From: Xanthobacteraceae bacterium
GTDB lineage: Bacteria; Pseudomonadota; Alphaproteobacteria; Rhizobiales; Xanthobacteraceae
Assembly: GCA_030037185.1 (NCBI GenBank)
Contig: JASHRR010000932.1
Location: 1-7,133 of the forward strand
Direction: 5' to 3'
Length of the DNA stretch: 7,133 nt
Shown: positions 1 through 6,357 of the stretch, in pieces
Layout: every line of letters begins with the position of its first letter
How positions within the stretch are numbered: the first letter of the stretch is position 1
Program-made: the position numbers and the translations under genes
The notes under the pieces: model-generated
Databases searched by the model: none
Told to the model about the DNA's origin: nothing
What the model saw: only the letters and a program-made list of their open reading frames with translations

Positions 1-644
1 TCATCGTGCAACATGTTCGGATCGGTCTTGTCGAGATAGATGCGCTCCCTGATGATCGTCTGATTGTCCGCGTGTAGTGGAATGCCGGTGTTTTCGTAGA
101 CGCGGGGCCCCTTCATGCCGCGTGTCTCGACCTCAAGCACGTCGTATCGGCCATCGCCGTCCTCATCGACCCAGCGGCCAATCGAATAGCCATTGAACTG
201 CGGATCGTCGGCCATGTCGGACGGAAAGTCACGCCCGTCGGTGTAAATCCGGCGGTTGTCGTGGATATAGTCAATCAGGATGTGAGTGGTGTCCTGGGTG
301 ACCACGACTTCCATTCCGCCAACATAGACGCCCATGAGGCGCGGCATGCCGAGCGGCAGGCATTTGTAGGTTGGATCGCCGCCCTGGCCACCGCGCGCCT
401 GATCGGCCATGTTCGCCTCGAAAATGGCCTGATATTCTGGCGTCAGCGGCGCCTGCTGGCCACGACCGCCGGGCTTGTGCGGATCGTACTGAAGGCTAAT
501 GTAGGGCAGGCCGGTCGGCACGGCGACGGGTTGCCATTGCCCCTTCAAATCCGGATATTTCAAGTCGTCGAAGGCTTGCGCGCCGGTCGGCGTCAACAAC
601 GCCGCTCCCAGGGCTGTCGCAATAATCAAGTCGCGAAAACCCAT
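1..644 (-). CDS. Secreted protein of unknown function with EF-hand-like loop (3' end beyond left edge)
   Basis: The frame is open from an ATG at 644 to the window edge, giving 214 complete codons and no stop. The start is set by GGAGG at 654-650, 5 bases before the ATG, and by an immediate signal peptide: charged MGFRD, a hydrophobic core, then GAQA with likely cleavage after residue 24. The mature protein is expected in the periplasm or outside the cell. Landmarks are C95 in CLPLGMPR, a stretch reading DNRRIYTDGRDFP, then YSIGRW followed by the acidic loop DEDGDGRYDVLE at residues 160-171 and the strand VEVETRG. This resembles a widespread group of secreted proteins of unknown function with a GRWxGDTLVVxT-type motif (recalled, not searched). 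The loop fits the 12-residue EF-hand calcium consensus at positions 1, 3, 5, 6, 8, 9 and 12, which suggests but does not prove calcium binding. The gene follows a GlcG-like relic and an intact GlcG-like gene on the same strand, perhaps once one operon. Function unknown; coding status is confident. Confidence 0.85.
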   Translation of the reverse strand, partial: MGFRDLIIATALGAALLTPTGAQAFDDLKYPDLKGQWQPVAVPTGLPYISLQYDPHKPGGRGQQAPLTPEYQAIFEANMADQARGGQGGDPTYKCLPLGMPRLMGVYVGGMEVVVTQDTTHILIDYIHDNRRIYTDGRDFPSDMADDPQFNGYSIGRWVDEDGDGRYDVLEVETRGMKGPRVYENTGIPLHADNQTIIRERIYLDKTDPNMLHD

Positions 645-675
645 GGCTCCCTCCAGTCGATGGAGCATGCGACCG

Positions 676-780
676 CTGGGCCAGCACGTCTTTCGCCTTA
701 TCAAAGCCGGTCTGGACGCACAGTTCGTCGTTGCCGGCCGGCGAGCCCGACATGGTCGCGCGGCCGATAATTTCATCGCC
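676..780 (-). pseudogene. C-terminal relic of a second GlcG/HbpS-like protein
   Basis: Read on the minus strand from 780, the frame gives GDEIIGRAT and then MSGSPAGNDELCVQTGFDKA. This matches the usual end of GlcG/HbpS-family proteins: a VIGAIGVSG-like strand, a glycine-rich turn, DE.C, then a G.DK.K helix. The intact neighbour ends in the same pattern (DVIGAIGYGG, KDESCAKAGLDKVK). Upstream the frame is closed by a TAG at 795-793, and none of the three minus frames between 796 and 986 reads like the missing N-terminal two thirds. Downstream the frame loses family likeness after about DVLAQ and stays open to 496 inside the next gene, so the original stop is also gone. It is best read as a truncated duplicate. 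A chance match is possible because the matched stretch is only about 35 residues. Confidence 0.55.
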
Positions 781-789
781 CGTTTGATC

Positions 790-986
790 AGCCTAGGCCC
801 ATCTGATGGAAAACAGTGCCCTCCGATCACAGTCTTCCCAACGTCAAGCCTGCTTCCGCAAGCCGGATGATAGCGCCGGTGTGCAAGGGTCGTGCGGTTT
901 CCGAGCACCAGAGCGGCGCCCCGCTCCCGTCGCCTGCGCCATCACCCAAGCTCGCGGCTGCCTGAACCTGGTCAACCTCAGGTGTG
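790..986. other. Non-coding stretch between GlcG-like gene and relic
   Basis: About 200 bases downstream of the GlcG-like stop hold no frame with family likeness, signal peptide or credible ribosome binding site on either strand. No hairpin followed by a T run was found after the stop at 987, so no intrinsic terminator is visible. A TTGACG lies on the minus strand near 843, but no matching -10 hexamer sits at the right distance. The missing part of the second GlcG-like gene would have lain here, so a deletion or extensive decay is likely. Confidence 0.5.
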
Positions 987-1511
987 CTACTTGATACTGG
1001 CTTTGACCTTGTCGAGGCCGGCCTTGGCGCAGGATTCGTCCTTGATGCCGCCGCCCTGAGCGCCGTTTGCCCCCCCATAACCGATCGCGCCGATGACATC
1101 GTTACCGGCCATGATCGGTACAGCGCCCGGCCTCGGGAAGATGTTCTTGTCAGCCTCAAGCTTGGCCTTCAGGGCCGGATCTTTCCCCATGTCAGAAAAG
1201 ATCTCGGAGGTGGGCTTTTTCATATCATTGGCGAGGATGGCCTTCTTGGGGCTCAGCTCCGCTGAATTCTTCGAAGAGCCATTGGCTGACACCAGCACCC
1301 GCAGGACGCCGGCGGAATCCACCACCGCTGCGGTTCCTTTCACGCCTTCGCCGAGGCAGGTATTGACGGCGGTCTGCGCCGCCTCAACGGCGAGCGCCAT
1401 ATCCAGCCCCCGCGCGGGCGGTTGCTGCCCACCCTGCTGTGCGAAGAGCGGGGTTGTCACGCCGAACCCTAGAAGAGCCGCGGTCGCGGCTAACGCGTAT
1501 GAACGGATCAT
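987..1511 (-). CDS. Secreted GlcG/HbpS-family (DUF336) haem-binding-like protein
   Basis: The protein has 174 residues. The start at 1511 is preferred over the in-frame ATGs at 1532 and 1724 because AAGGGAG lies about 7 bases before it and translation begins directly with a signal peptide (MIRSYALAAT, hydrophobic core, TTPLFA, likely cleavage after A24). Family marks run in order: helix LDMALAVEAAQTAVNTC (37-52), AAVVDSAGVLRVLVSA (61-76), a KK-AILA helix (89-94), FPRPGAVPI (125-133), then DVIGAIGYGG and DESCAKAGLDK. Known members bind haem (HbpS) or are of unknown function in glycolate loci (GlcG). Nothing here points to glycolate metabolism, so a secreted haem or small-ligand binder is the reasonable reading, but no ligand can be assigned. 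C52 and C161 could form a disulfide in the periplasm. The stop is TAG. A relic of a paralogue and a second secreted-protein gene follow on the same strand. Family assignment is confident; substrate is unknown. Confidence 0.88.
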   Translation of the reverse strand: MIRSYALAATAALLGFGVTTPLFAQQGGQQPPARGLDMALAVEAAQTAVNTCLGEGVKGTAAVVDSAGVLRVLVSANGSSKNSAELSPKKAILANDMKKPTSEIFSDMGKDPALKAKLEADKNIFPRPGAVPIMAGNDVIGAIGYGGANGAQGGGIKDESCAKAGLDKVKASIK

Positions 1512-1680
1512 TGGATTCTCCCTTACGGCCATCAGCTTGGATAATGGCCAGCCACACGATGACCGCTTTTGCAGCCGGCCAAAGAACAGGAAGGCACGTC
1601 CCGTTGATAGAACCGGTCCCTTGCCATCCTGACTGGTTACGTCGGACGCCGGACAGACTGCCCCAGGCGGCAGCAGACGG

Positions 1681-1818
1681 CCACTTGCGCGGTAAGGCGT
1701 CGATCTTCTCCGCCGAGAGGCCATGGCAGATCTGCTGCAGCCGCGCGGGATCGGCGCAGCTCGATAAAATGCGCATAAAGCTCTACCGTTTGCCCAGCAA
1801 TTTCTTGCCCTGTCCCAT
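1681..1818 (-). pseudogene. Short leader-like ORF running into a decayed reading frame
   Basis: On the minus strand a strong Shine-Dalgarno (AGGGAGGTG, core GGAGG at 1828-1824) sits 5 bases before an ATG at 1818. This opens MGQGKKLLGKR and stops at TAG 1785-1783. The same frame then continues, with ATG at 1776, through DPARLQQICHGLSAEKID and up to RKW at 1681, where likeness to anything I know ends. From memory that segment resembles the start of a family of bacterial proteins of unknown function whose conserved text reads LLRKWLARLPHPF at this place; the match is unverified. Two readings are possible: a gene broken by a nonsense mutation and truncated, or a true 11-residue leader peptide. 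The unusually good initiation signals and the upstream extended -10 box show the start region was once functional. Confidence concerns the relic reading, not the motif positions. Confidence 0.35.
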
Positions 1819-1857
1819 CAACACCTCCCTTGTGCACGTTGTAAGGTACAGCGTCCA

Positions 1858-1874
1858 ATGTAATATTATAACAT
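1858..1874. promoter_or_regulatory. Near-perfect 17-bp palindrome, likely operator
   Basis: ATGTAATATTATAACAT pairs with its own reverse complement at 7 of 8 symmetric positions (mismatch at 5/13, centre at 1866). It wholly covers the extended -10 box on the minus strand, the usual place for a repressor operator. A second, weaker dyad with arms TGTA/TACA and an outer G/C pair lies at 1838-1852. No regulator gene is in the window, so the binding protein cannot be named. Confidence 0.4.
1865..1873 (-). promoter_or_regulatory. Extended -10 promoter element
   Basis: The minus strand reads TGTTATAAT, a perfect extended -10 (TGn plus TATAAT), in GC-rich surroundings. At 16-18 bases upstream there is no good -35 (CCACTT, GCCACT or GGCCAC), which an extended -10 can offset. 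Transcription would start near 1858, leaving about 40 bases of leader before the ATG at 1818 with its strong ribosome binding site. It points at the decayed frame and, about 350 bases further, at the GlcG-like gene, which it may now serve. Activity is inferred from sequence only. Confidence 0.45.
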
Positions 1875-2150
1875 GACGACGCCGACAAGTGGCCCGACGC
1901 CGGTACCCGCATGGCGACCACACCGATTACCCGATCGACGATGCGGTCCATCAACCCCGTCGGCGACCATTGCGACGAGTTCGGCTGGCGTGCGCCGCCT
2001 CTGGCATGACCTCCTGCCGACGAACCATTGTTGGGCCGAACCTTCCGCAAGGGCCTCAACGCGGTTGGAGGACTGCGCCGGCGCGGCGGTTTCGAGCCCG
2101 TGACGCGGTGCTCGCAAGACCTGGCGCGCCTTGGCAGGCGGGGGGACCTT

Positions 2151-2753
2151 ATGACAGCAAACCTGTTGAGTTGGTTATCGTCTGCCTATCAATCCCTGGC
2201 GGCGCTTCTTCAGCTCGCTGATGAGCACAACGGCGCTTTGATCGCCGTCGCCACAATTGCTATCGCCTGGTTCACGTTCACGTTGAAGCGGTCCAGCGTT
2301 AAAATGTGGCGGGTCACCAATGACGCAATCGTCCTTTTAGAGCGACCTCAAATCGGCGCTTACAACACGACGTTCAAAAATATCTCAAGGGACGTATCAT
2401 CGGTAAACATTTACGCCATCAATTACGGGCGCATGCCAGGGGTAGTTACCGAGGTAGGCGTTAAATTCTTTGACACTGAAATTTTGCCGGCACGCAGCAC
2501 GACCGGGGCCACGATTAGCACGATTAATGTACCGGTTATCCCGGTTGGGATTACCCCCAAAACAACTGAAGCCGCAGCTGACGTCGACACGTTTGAATTT
2601 GACGTTGCAAAAAAGGCTGTTTGGATTTGGATCAGATATGAATGGTCTTTAGGTAGCTATGAACATAGCTTTGCCTGCGAAGTCGCGTATGGCAGGCGAC
2701 CAAAAATAATAGGCGGCAAGGAATACAACTACGATGTTAAATGCAGGCATTGA
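2151..2753 (+). CDS. Single-span membrane protein of unknown function, low GC
   Basis: The protein has 200 residues. The ATG at 2151 is chosen over an in-frame TTG at 2028 because the first 41 codons of the longer frame look non-coding, a G-rich run (2139-2146) could serve as ribosome binding site, and the transmembrane helix then sits near the N-terminus. Residues 28-46 (GALIAVATIAIAWFTFTL) form the only membrane segment, followed by KRSSVKMW and RPQIG. This TM-then-W/R layout is common in a loose group of proteobacterial membrane proteins of unknown function. The remainder (70-200) looks beta-rich and ends with IRYEWSLGSYEHSFACEVAY, which resembles a Y-D-G-x-H-x-x-F-C-x-x-Y pattern recalled from those proteins. 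GC is about 49% over 2281-2700 by hand count, against about 63% in a sampled line of the RND gene, which suggests acquisition by transfer. It stands alone on the plus strand, and no partner gene or promoter could be identified. No function is claimed. Confidence 0.75.
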   Translation: MTANLLSWLSSAYQSLAALLQLADEHNGALIAVATIAIAWFTFTLKRSSVKMWRVTNDAIVLLERPQIGAYNTTFKNISRDVSSVNIYAINYGRMPGVVTEVGVKFFDTEILPARSTTGATISTINVPVIPVGITPKTTEAAADVDTFEFDVAKKAVWIWIRYEWSLGSYEHSFACEVAYGRRPKIIGGKEYNYDVKCRH

Positions 2754-3231
2754 GCGCGCATCCGAACGGCAGCATTAAGTGGCCTATTTTCAGGATCACC
2801 GCTGTTGCCTGGCTGCCGCCTCTGCGTGGTAGCGGCGCTTCGAATATGTCCTCAAACTTGGGAGGGTTAGCATTGCCCGCTCCCAGCAGCGCCTCCAGTC
2901 AGTCACGGCCGCTGAACTGCAACCAGGCGCTTAGCGTCTTGCCAGCGTCGAAAGCCCCAGCCCTTTTGGCCGGGCAAAGTCTGACCAAATAATCGACGCG
3001 ATGGGCGGACCGCATGCTCCTCCGGCGCTGTCAGCCGAGCAACAGAACCTTCTAATGGCCTCGGCAGGGCAACTCCACTCATATGTCGGCTGCCAGAACA
3101 GCGGTTATCGCGGTTCATCTGCCACCTCCGATCTCGCGTCAACATCCGTCACGGCACCAGCCGGTTGCGCAGCGGCCGCCGACCTGCGCTCGGCGTGAGC
3201 TCACGGCGGGATGACGCGCTTTGCAACCTCC
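2754..3231. other. 478-base stretch without a supported gene
   Basis: It lies between two convergent genes. Short plus-strand frames (2741-2992 and 3001-3198) and a minus-strand frame (2903-3145) exist but lack ribosome binding sites, recognisable motifs or sensible composition. No complete transposase or inverted-repeat pair was seen. Apart from the palindrome close to the RND stop nothing is identifiable; it may be worn-down coding DNA or plain spacer. Confidence 0.5.
3191..3208. terminator. Palindrome after the RND gene, possible transcription end
   Basis: The core CGTGAGCTCACG at 3194-3205 is a perfect 12-base palindrome. One mismatched pair (3193/3206) and two further pairs extend it to 18 bases. 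As RNA it could form a stem with an AGCT loop, about 24 bases after the RND stop codon. No T run follows on the minus strand, so it is not a classical intrinsic terminator; it may stabilise the mRNA end, or be a protein site or chance. Confidence 0.3.
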
Positions 3232-6200
3232 TCATTCCGCCGCGGCGGCTGCGCGGATGTCTGCTTCTTCGCGCTCGACGCGCTCGCCATCGAGCCCGAG
3301 CCATCTCTGCAAGCGGTCAAGATAGAGATAGATCACCGGCGTCGTGTAGAGCGTGAGCAACTGGCTGAGCGCAAGCCCGCCCACCATGGCATAGCCAAGC
3401 GGCTGGCGCATTTCCGAGCCGGTGCCGTTGCCGAGCGCGAGCGGCACGCCGGCGAGCATCGCGGCTGCCGTCGTCATCATGATCGGACGGAAGCGCAACA
3501 GGCAGGCCTCGCGGATCGCCGCGATCGGCGGCAGGTGGCGTTCGTGTTCCGCCGAGATCGCAAAATCCACCAGGATGATGCCGTTCTTCTTGACGATCCC
3601 GATCAGCAGGATGAGGCCCACGATGCCGATCACGCCAAGCTCCATTCCCCCGTAGCGGAGCGCCAGCAGAGCGCCGACGCCGGCGGACGGCAATGTCGAC
3701 AGGATGGTAAGGGGATGGATGTAGCTCTCGTAGAGTATGCCGAGGATAATGTAGACGACGACGAGCGACGCCAGGATCAGGACCGGCATGTTGGCCAGCG
3801 ACGCCTGGAACGCCAGGGCATCACCCTGGAAGGAATAGCTGATCTGCGGCGGCATGCCGAGCTCGGCGGCGGCCGTCGTGACGGCATCGACCGCCTCGCC
3901 GAGGGCAACGCCAGGGCGCAGGTTGAACGTCAAAGTGACAGCCGGAAACTGCGATTGGTGGGTCACTTGCAGCGGTCCGGCCTTGCTCGAATCGATTTCA
4001 ACCAAGTTGGATAGCGGCACGAGGCCGCCGGTCAGCGGCGATTTGATGTAGAGCCGGTCGAGGGAAGCAACATCTTCCTGCAGCTCCGGCAAAATTTCTA
4101 AGATGATGAAATAGGTATTGAGCTGGGTGTAATATTGGGTGACCTGGCGCTGCCCATAGGCATCGTTGAGCGTGTCATCGATCAGCTGCGGCGAGATGCC
4201 GAAGCGAGAGGCCTGATCGCGGTTGATGGTGATCTTAAGCTGCGGTGCGTTGGCCAGCAGATCGCTGGTGGCGTCCGCCAGCTGCGGCAGCGTTCGCATC
4301 TTCGCCAGCATCTTCTGCGACCATTCGACAAGCTCGTCGATATTGGCATCCTGCAAAGTGTACTGGTATGCGCCGCGACCGATCCGAGCGCCTACGTTGA
4401 TGTCCTGGGTCGGGGTGAGGAACACGTTGGCCCCCGGAACTTGCGTAAACTGGGGCCGCAGCCGGTCGATGACCTGCCTCGCCGTCGACGTACGCTGGTC
4501 GCGCGGCTTGAGCACGATGGTAAAGCCGCCGGTATTGGCGGGGTTCGGGCTATCCGTACTGCCCGTCTGCGAGCCCATCGCCTCCACGTCCGGATCGCGA
4601 AGGATGATGGCGCCCAGCTCCTGCTGCAGCCGCATCATCTCCTGAGGCGAAACTTCCTGGGACGCCTGCGAGATGCCCGAAATCAGCCCGGTGTCCTGGA
4701 TCGGAAAGAAACCCTTGGGCGCCTCAATGGCGAGGTACACCGTAAGGCCGAGGGTCGCGAAAAACACCAAAAGCACGATCAACTGGTGGCGCAGCACGAT
4801 ATCAAGCGTGCGGCGGTAGCCCGACAGCATGGCATCAAAACCGGCCTCGATCATACGGTAGAGGCGCCCGTGCTCGCTCCTAAGCCGCATGAACCGCGAG
4901 CACAGCATCGGCGCCAGTGTGAGCGATACGAACGCCGAAACCGCGATCGCTGCGGTCACGGTCAGGGCGAACTCGCGAAACACCCGGCCGATGATCCCGC
5001 TCATCAGCAACAGCGGGATGAACACCGCGACCAGCGAAAGGCTGATCGACAGCACCGTGAAGCGGATTTCACCCGACCCGATTAACGCGGCCTCGAAGGG
5101 CGGCGTGCCGTTTTCAACGTGACGGTAGACGTTCTCGACCTCGACGATGGCATCGTCGACCACGAAACCGACCGCGATCGTCAGCCCCATCAGGGAAATG
5201 TTGTCGAGGCTGAAGTTGAGGATGAACATCGCCGCGAACGAGCCCAGCAGGGCCAACGGCACCGTAAGGCTGGGGATAAATGTCGCCCAGAAATCGCGCA
5301 GGAACAGCAGCACCACCATCACCACCAGGGCAATGGTGAGCATGAGCGTAAACTCGACGTCGTGAACCGAGGCGCGGATCGTCGTGGTGCGATCCAGCAT
5401 GGTTTCGACCTTCATGGCGGGCGGAATGTTGGCGGTGAGTCTCGGCAGCTCCTCCTTGATCCGCTCGACGGTTTCGATGACGTTGGCGCCCGGCAGCTTT
5501 CTAATGCTCAACAGGATGCCGGGCTTGTTGTTGGGATAACCCGCAACATAACGGCTGGTGGCCTCCACCACGGCCTGGCCGAGGTCGCGCACCCGTAATG
5601 CAGCTCCGTCATGGTACGCCACGATCAGGTCGTTGAATGGTGCGGGCTCGGTAATCTGGTCGTTCGTCTGGATCGTGTAGCCCACCTTCGGCGTAAAGAT
5701 CGTGCCCTTGGCGGCATCGGTCGTTGCGCTGACGATGCTGCTGCGGAGGTCCTCGAGCGTCAGGCCGAGGGAGGCAAGTTTGAAGGGATCGACTTGCACG
5801 CGAATCGCGGGTTTCTGGTCGCCGATGATCGAGGCCTGGGCAACGCCCGACACCTGAGACAGCGCCTGAATGAAAATATTGTCGAGATAATCGTGGACGG
5901 TGGTGAGCGGCAAGGTATCGGAATGCGCCCACAGCATCATGATCGGCGCATCCGCCGGATTAACCTTGCGGTAGATCGGCGGATAGGTCATCTGCTGCGG
6001 CAGGAACTTGGCGGCCGCCGTAATGGCAGCCTGGATGTCCTGTGCCGCCAGATCGATGTTGCGGTTGAGGTCGAACTGGATGACGACCTGGGTCACGCCG
6101 AGCGAGCTCAATGAAGTCAACTGGGTGACTCCGGGGATTTGCCCGAACTGGCGCTCCAACGGGGCAGCAACCGACGAGGCCATGGTTTCGGCGCTGGCGC

Positions 6201-6357
6201 CCGCCAGGGTCCCGGTAACCTGGACAGTCGGGAAATCCACCTGCGGCAGCGGCGCGACCGGCAGATACGGAAACGCCACAATGCCGACCAGCGCCAGCGC
6301 TGCCGTAATCAGCGACGTCGCAACCGGTCGGCGGACGAACGGCTCGGAAAGGTTCAT
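3232..6357 (-). CDS. RND multidrug efflux pump, MdtB/MdtC-type (HAE1) inner-membrane subunit
   Basis: The 1041-residue length is normal for hydrophobe/amphiphile efflux RND pumps, which use the proton gradient to export drugs, bile salts or phenolics from the periplasm and inner membrane through an adaptor and an outer-membrane channel. It begins MNLSEPFVRRPVATSLI with TM1 at about 10-30, followed by the first periplasmic loop with LPQVDFPTVQV and APLERQFGQIPGV. TM2-TM6 span about 336-485. The proton-relay pair D401-D402 (GFVVDDAIVEVEN) matches AcrB D407/D408. TM7 is near 523-545. A second large loop runs to about 858. TM8-TM12 follow, with K924 (GIVKKNGIILVDFA) matching AcrB K940. VNPADAPIM, ILYESYIHPLTILSTLPSAG and LLRFRPIMMTT are typical of the MdtB/MdtC branch, and MdtB looks slightly closer. 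It overlaps the adaptor gene by 4 bases, and GGAG lies 8 bases before the ATG. All key residues are present, so the pump should be active. Substrate cannot be told from sequence. Confidence 0.95.
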   Translation of the reverse strand: MNLSEPFVRRPVATSLITAALALVGIVAFPYLPVAPLPQVDFPTVQVTGTLAGASAETMASSVAAPLERQFGQIPGVTQLTSLSSLGVTQVVIQFDLNRNIDLAAQDIQAAITAAAKFLPQQMTYPPIYRKVNPADAPIMMLWAHSDTLPLTTVHDYLDNIFIQALSQVSGVAQASIIGDQKPAIRVQVDPFKLASLGLTLEDLRSSIVSATTDAAKGTIFTPKVGYTIQTNDQITEPAPFNDLIVAYHDGAALRVRDLGQAVVEATSRYVAGYPNNKPGILLSIRKLPGANVIETVERIKEELPRLTANIPPAMKVETMLDRTTTIRASVHDVEFTLMLTIALVVMVVLLFLRDFWATFIPSLTVPLALLGSFAAMFILNFSLDNISLMGLTIAVGFVVDDAIVEVENVYRHVENGTPPFEAALIGSGEIRFTVLSISLSLVAVFIPLLLMSGIIGRVFREFALTVTAAIAVSAFVSLTLAPMLCSRFMRLRSEHGRLYRMIEAGFDAMLSGYRRTLDIVLRHQLIVLLVFFATLGLTVYLAIEAPKGFFPIQDTGLISGISQASQEVSPQEMMRLQQELGAIILRDPDVEAMGSQTGSTDSPNPANTGGFTIVLKPRDQRTSTARQVIDRLRPQFTQVPGANVFLTPTQDINVGARIGRGAYQYTLQDANIDELVEWSQKMLAKMRTLPQLADATSDLLANAPQLKITINRDQASRFGISPQLIDDTLNDAYGQRQVTQYYTQLNTYFIILEILPELQEDVASLDRLYIKSPLTGGLVPLSNLVEIDSSKAGPLQVTHQSQFPAVTLTFNLRPGVALGEAVDAVTTAAAELGMPPQISYSFQGDALAFQASLANMPVLILASLVVVYIILGILYESYIHPLTILSTLPSAGVGALLALRYGGMELGVIGIVGLILLIGIVKKNGIILVDFAISAEHERHLPPIAAIREACLLRFRPIMMTTAAAMLAGVPLALGNGTGSEMRQPLGYAMVGGLALSQLLTLYTTPVIYLYLDRLQRWLGLDGERVEREEADIRAAAAAE

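Larger units (their letters stand above)
1512..2150. other. Gene-free stretch with orphan regulatory cassette
   Basis: No intact gene is supported in these 639 bases. Frames on both strands give low-complexity, arginine- and proline-rich translations typical of non-coding GC-rich DNA. It contains the AT-rich dyad and promoter near 1858-1874, the interrupted reading frame 1681-1818, and the upstream region of the GlcG-like gene, where no convincing -35/-10 pair was found close to the start. A 32-codon plus-strand frame from the ATG at 1911 has no ribosome binding site and no recognisable family. Confidence 0.5.

Noticed and set aside
645..776. In-frame extension of the 1-644 gene to an ATG at 776
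   Set aside because: It would bury the signal peptide behind 44 arginine-rich residues. The ATG at 644 has GGAGG at the right distance.
1512..1724. N-terminal extension of the GlcG-like protein to an ATG at 1724
   Set aside because: The extension is arginine-rich and lacks family likeness. The ATG at 1511 has a proper ribosome site and is followed directly by a signal peptide.
1911..2009. 32-codon plus-strand ORF beginning MATTPITRSTMRSINPVG
   Set aside because: No ribosome binding site, no recognised family and a short length; it could be a fragment, but the sequence alone does not support a gene.
2087..2100. GGTTTCGAGCCCG resembling a tRNA T-arm
   Set aside because: No acceptor stem, anticodon arm or D-arm can be paired around it at tRNA spacing.
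2741..3198. Short frames on both strands downstream of the low-GC membrane protein
   Set aside because: No ribosome sites, signal peptides or motifs; composition is like random GC-rich DNA.
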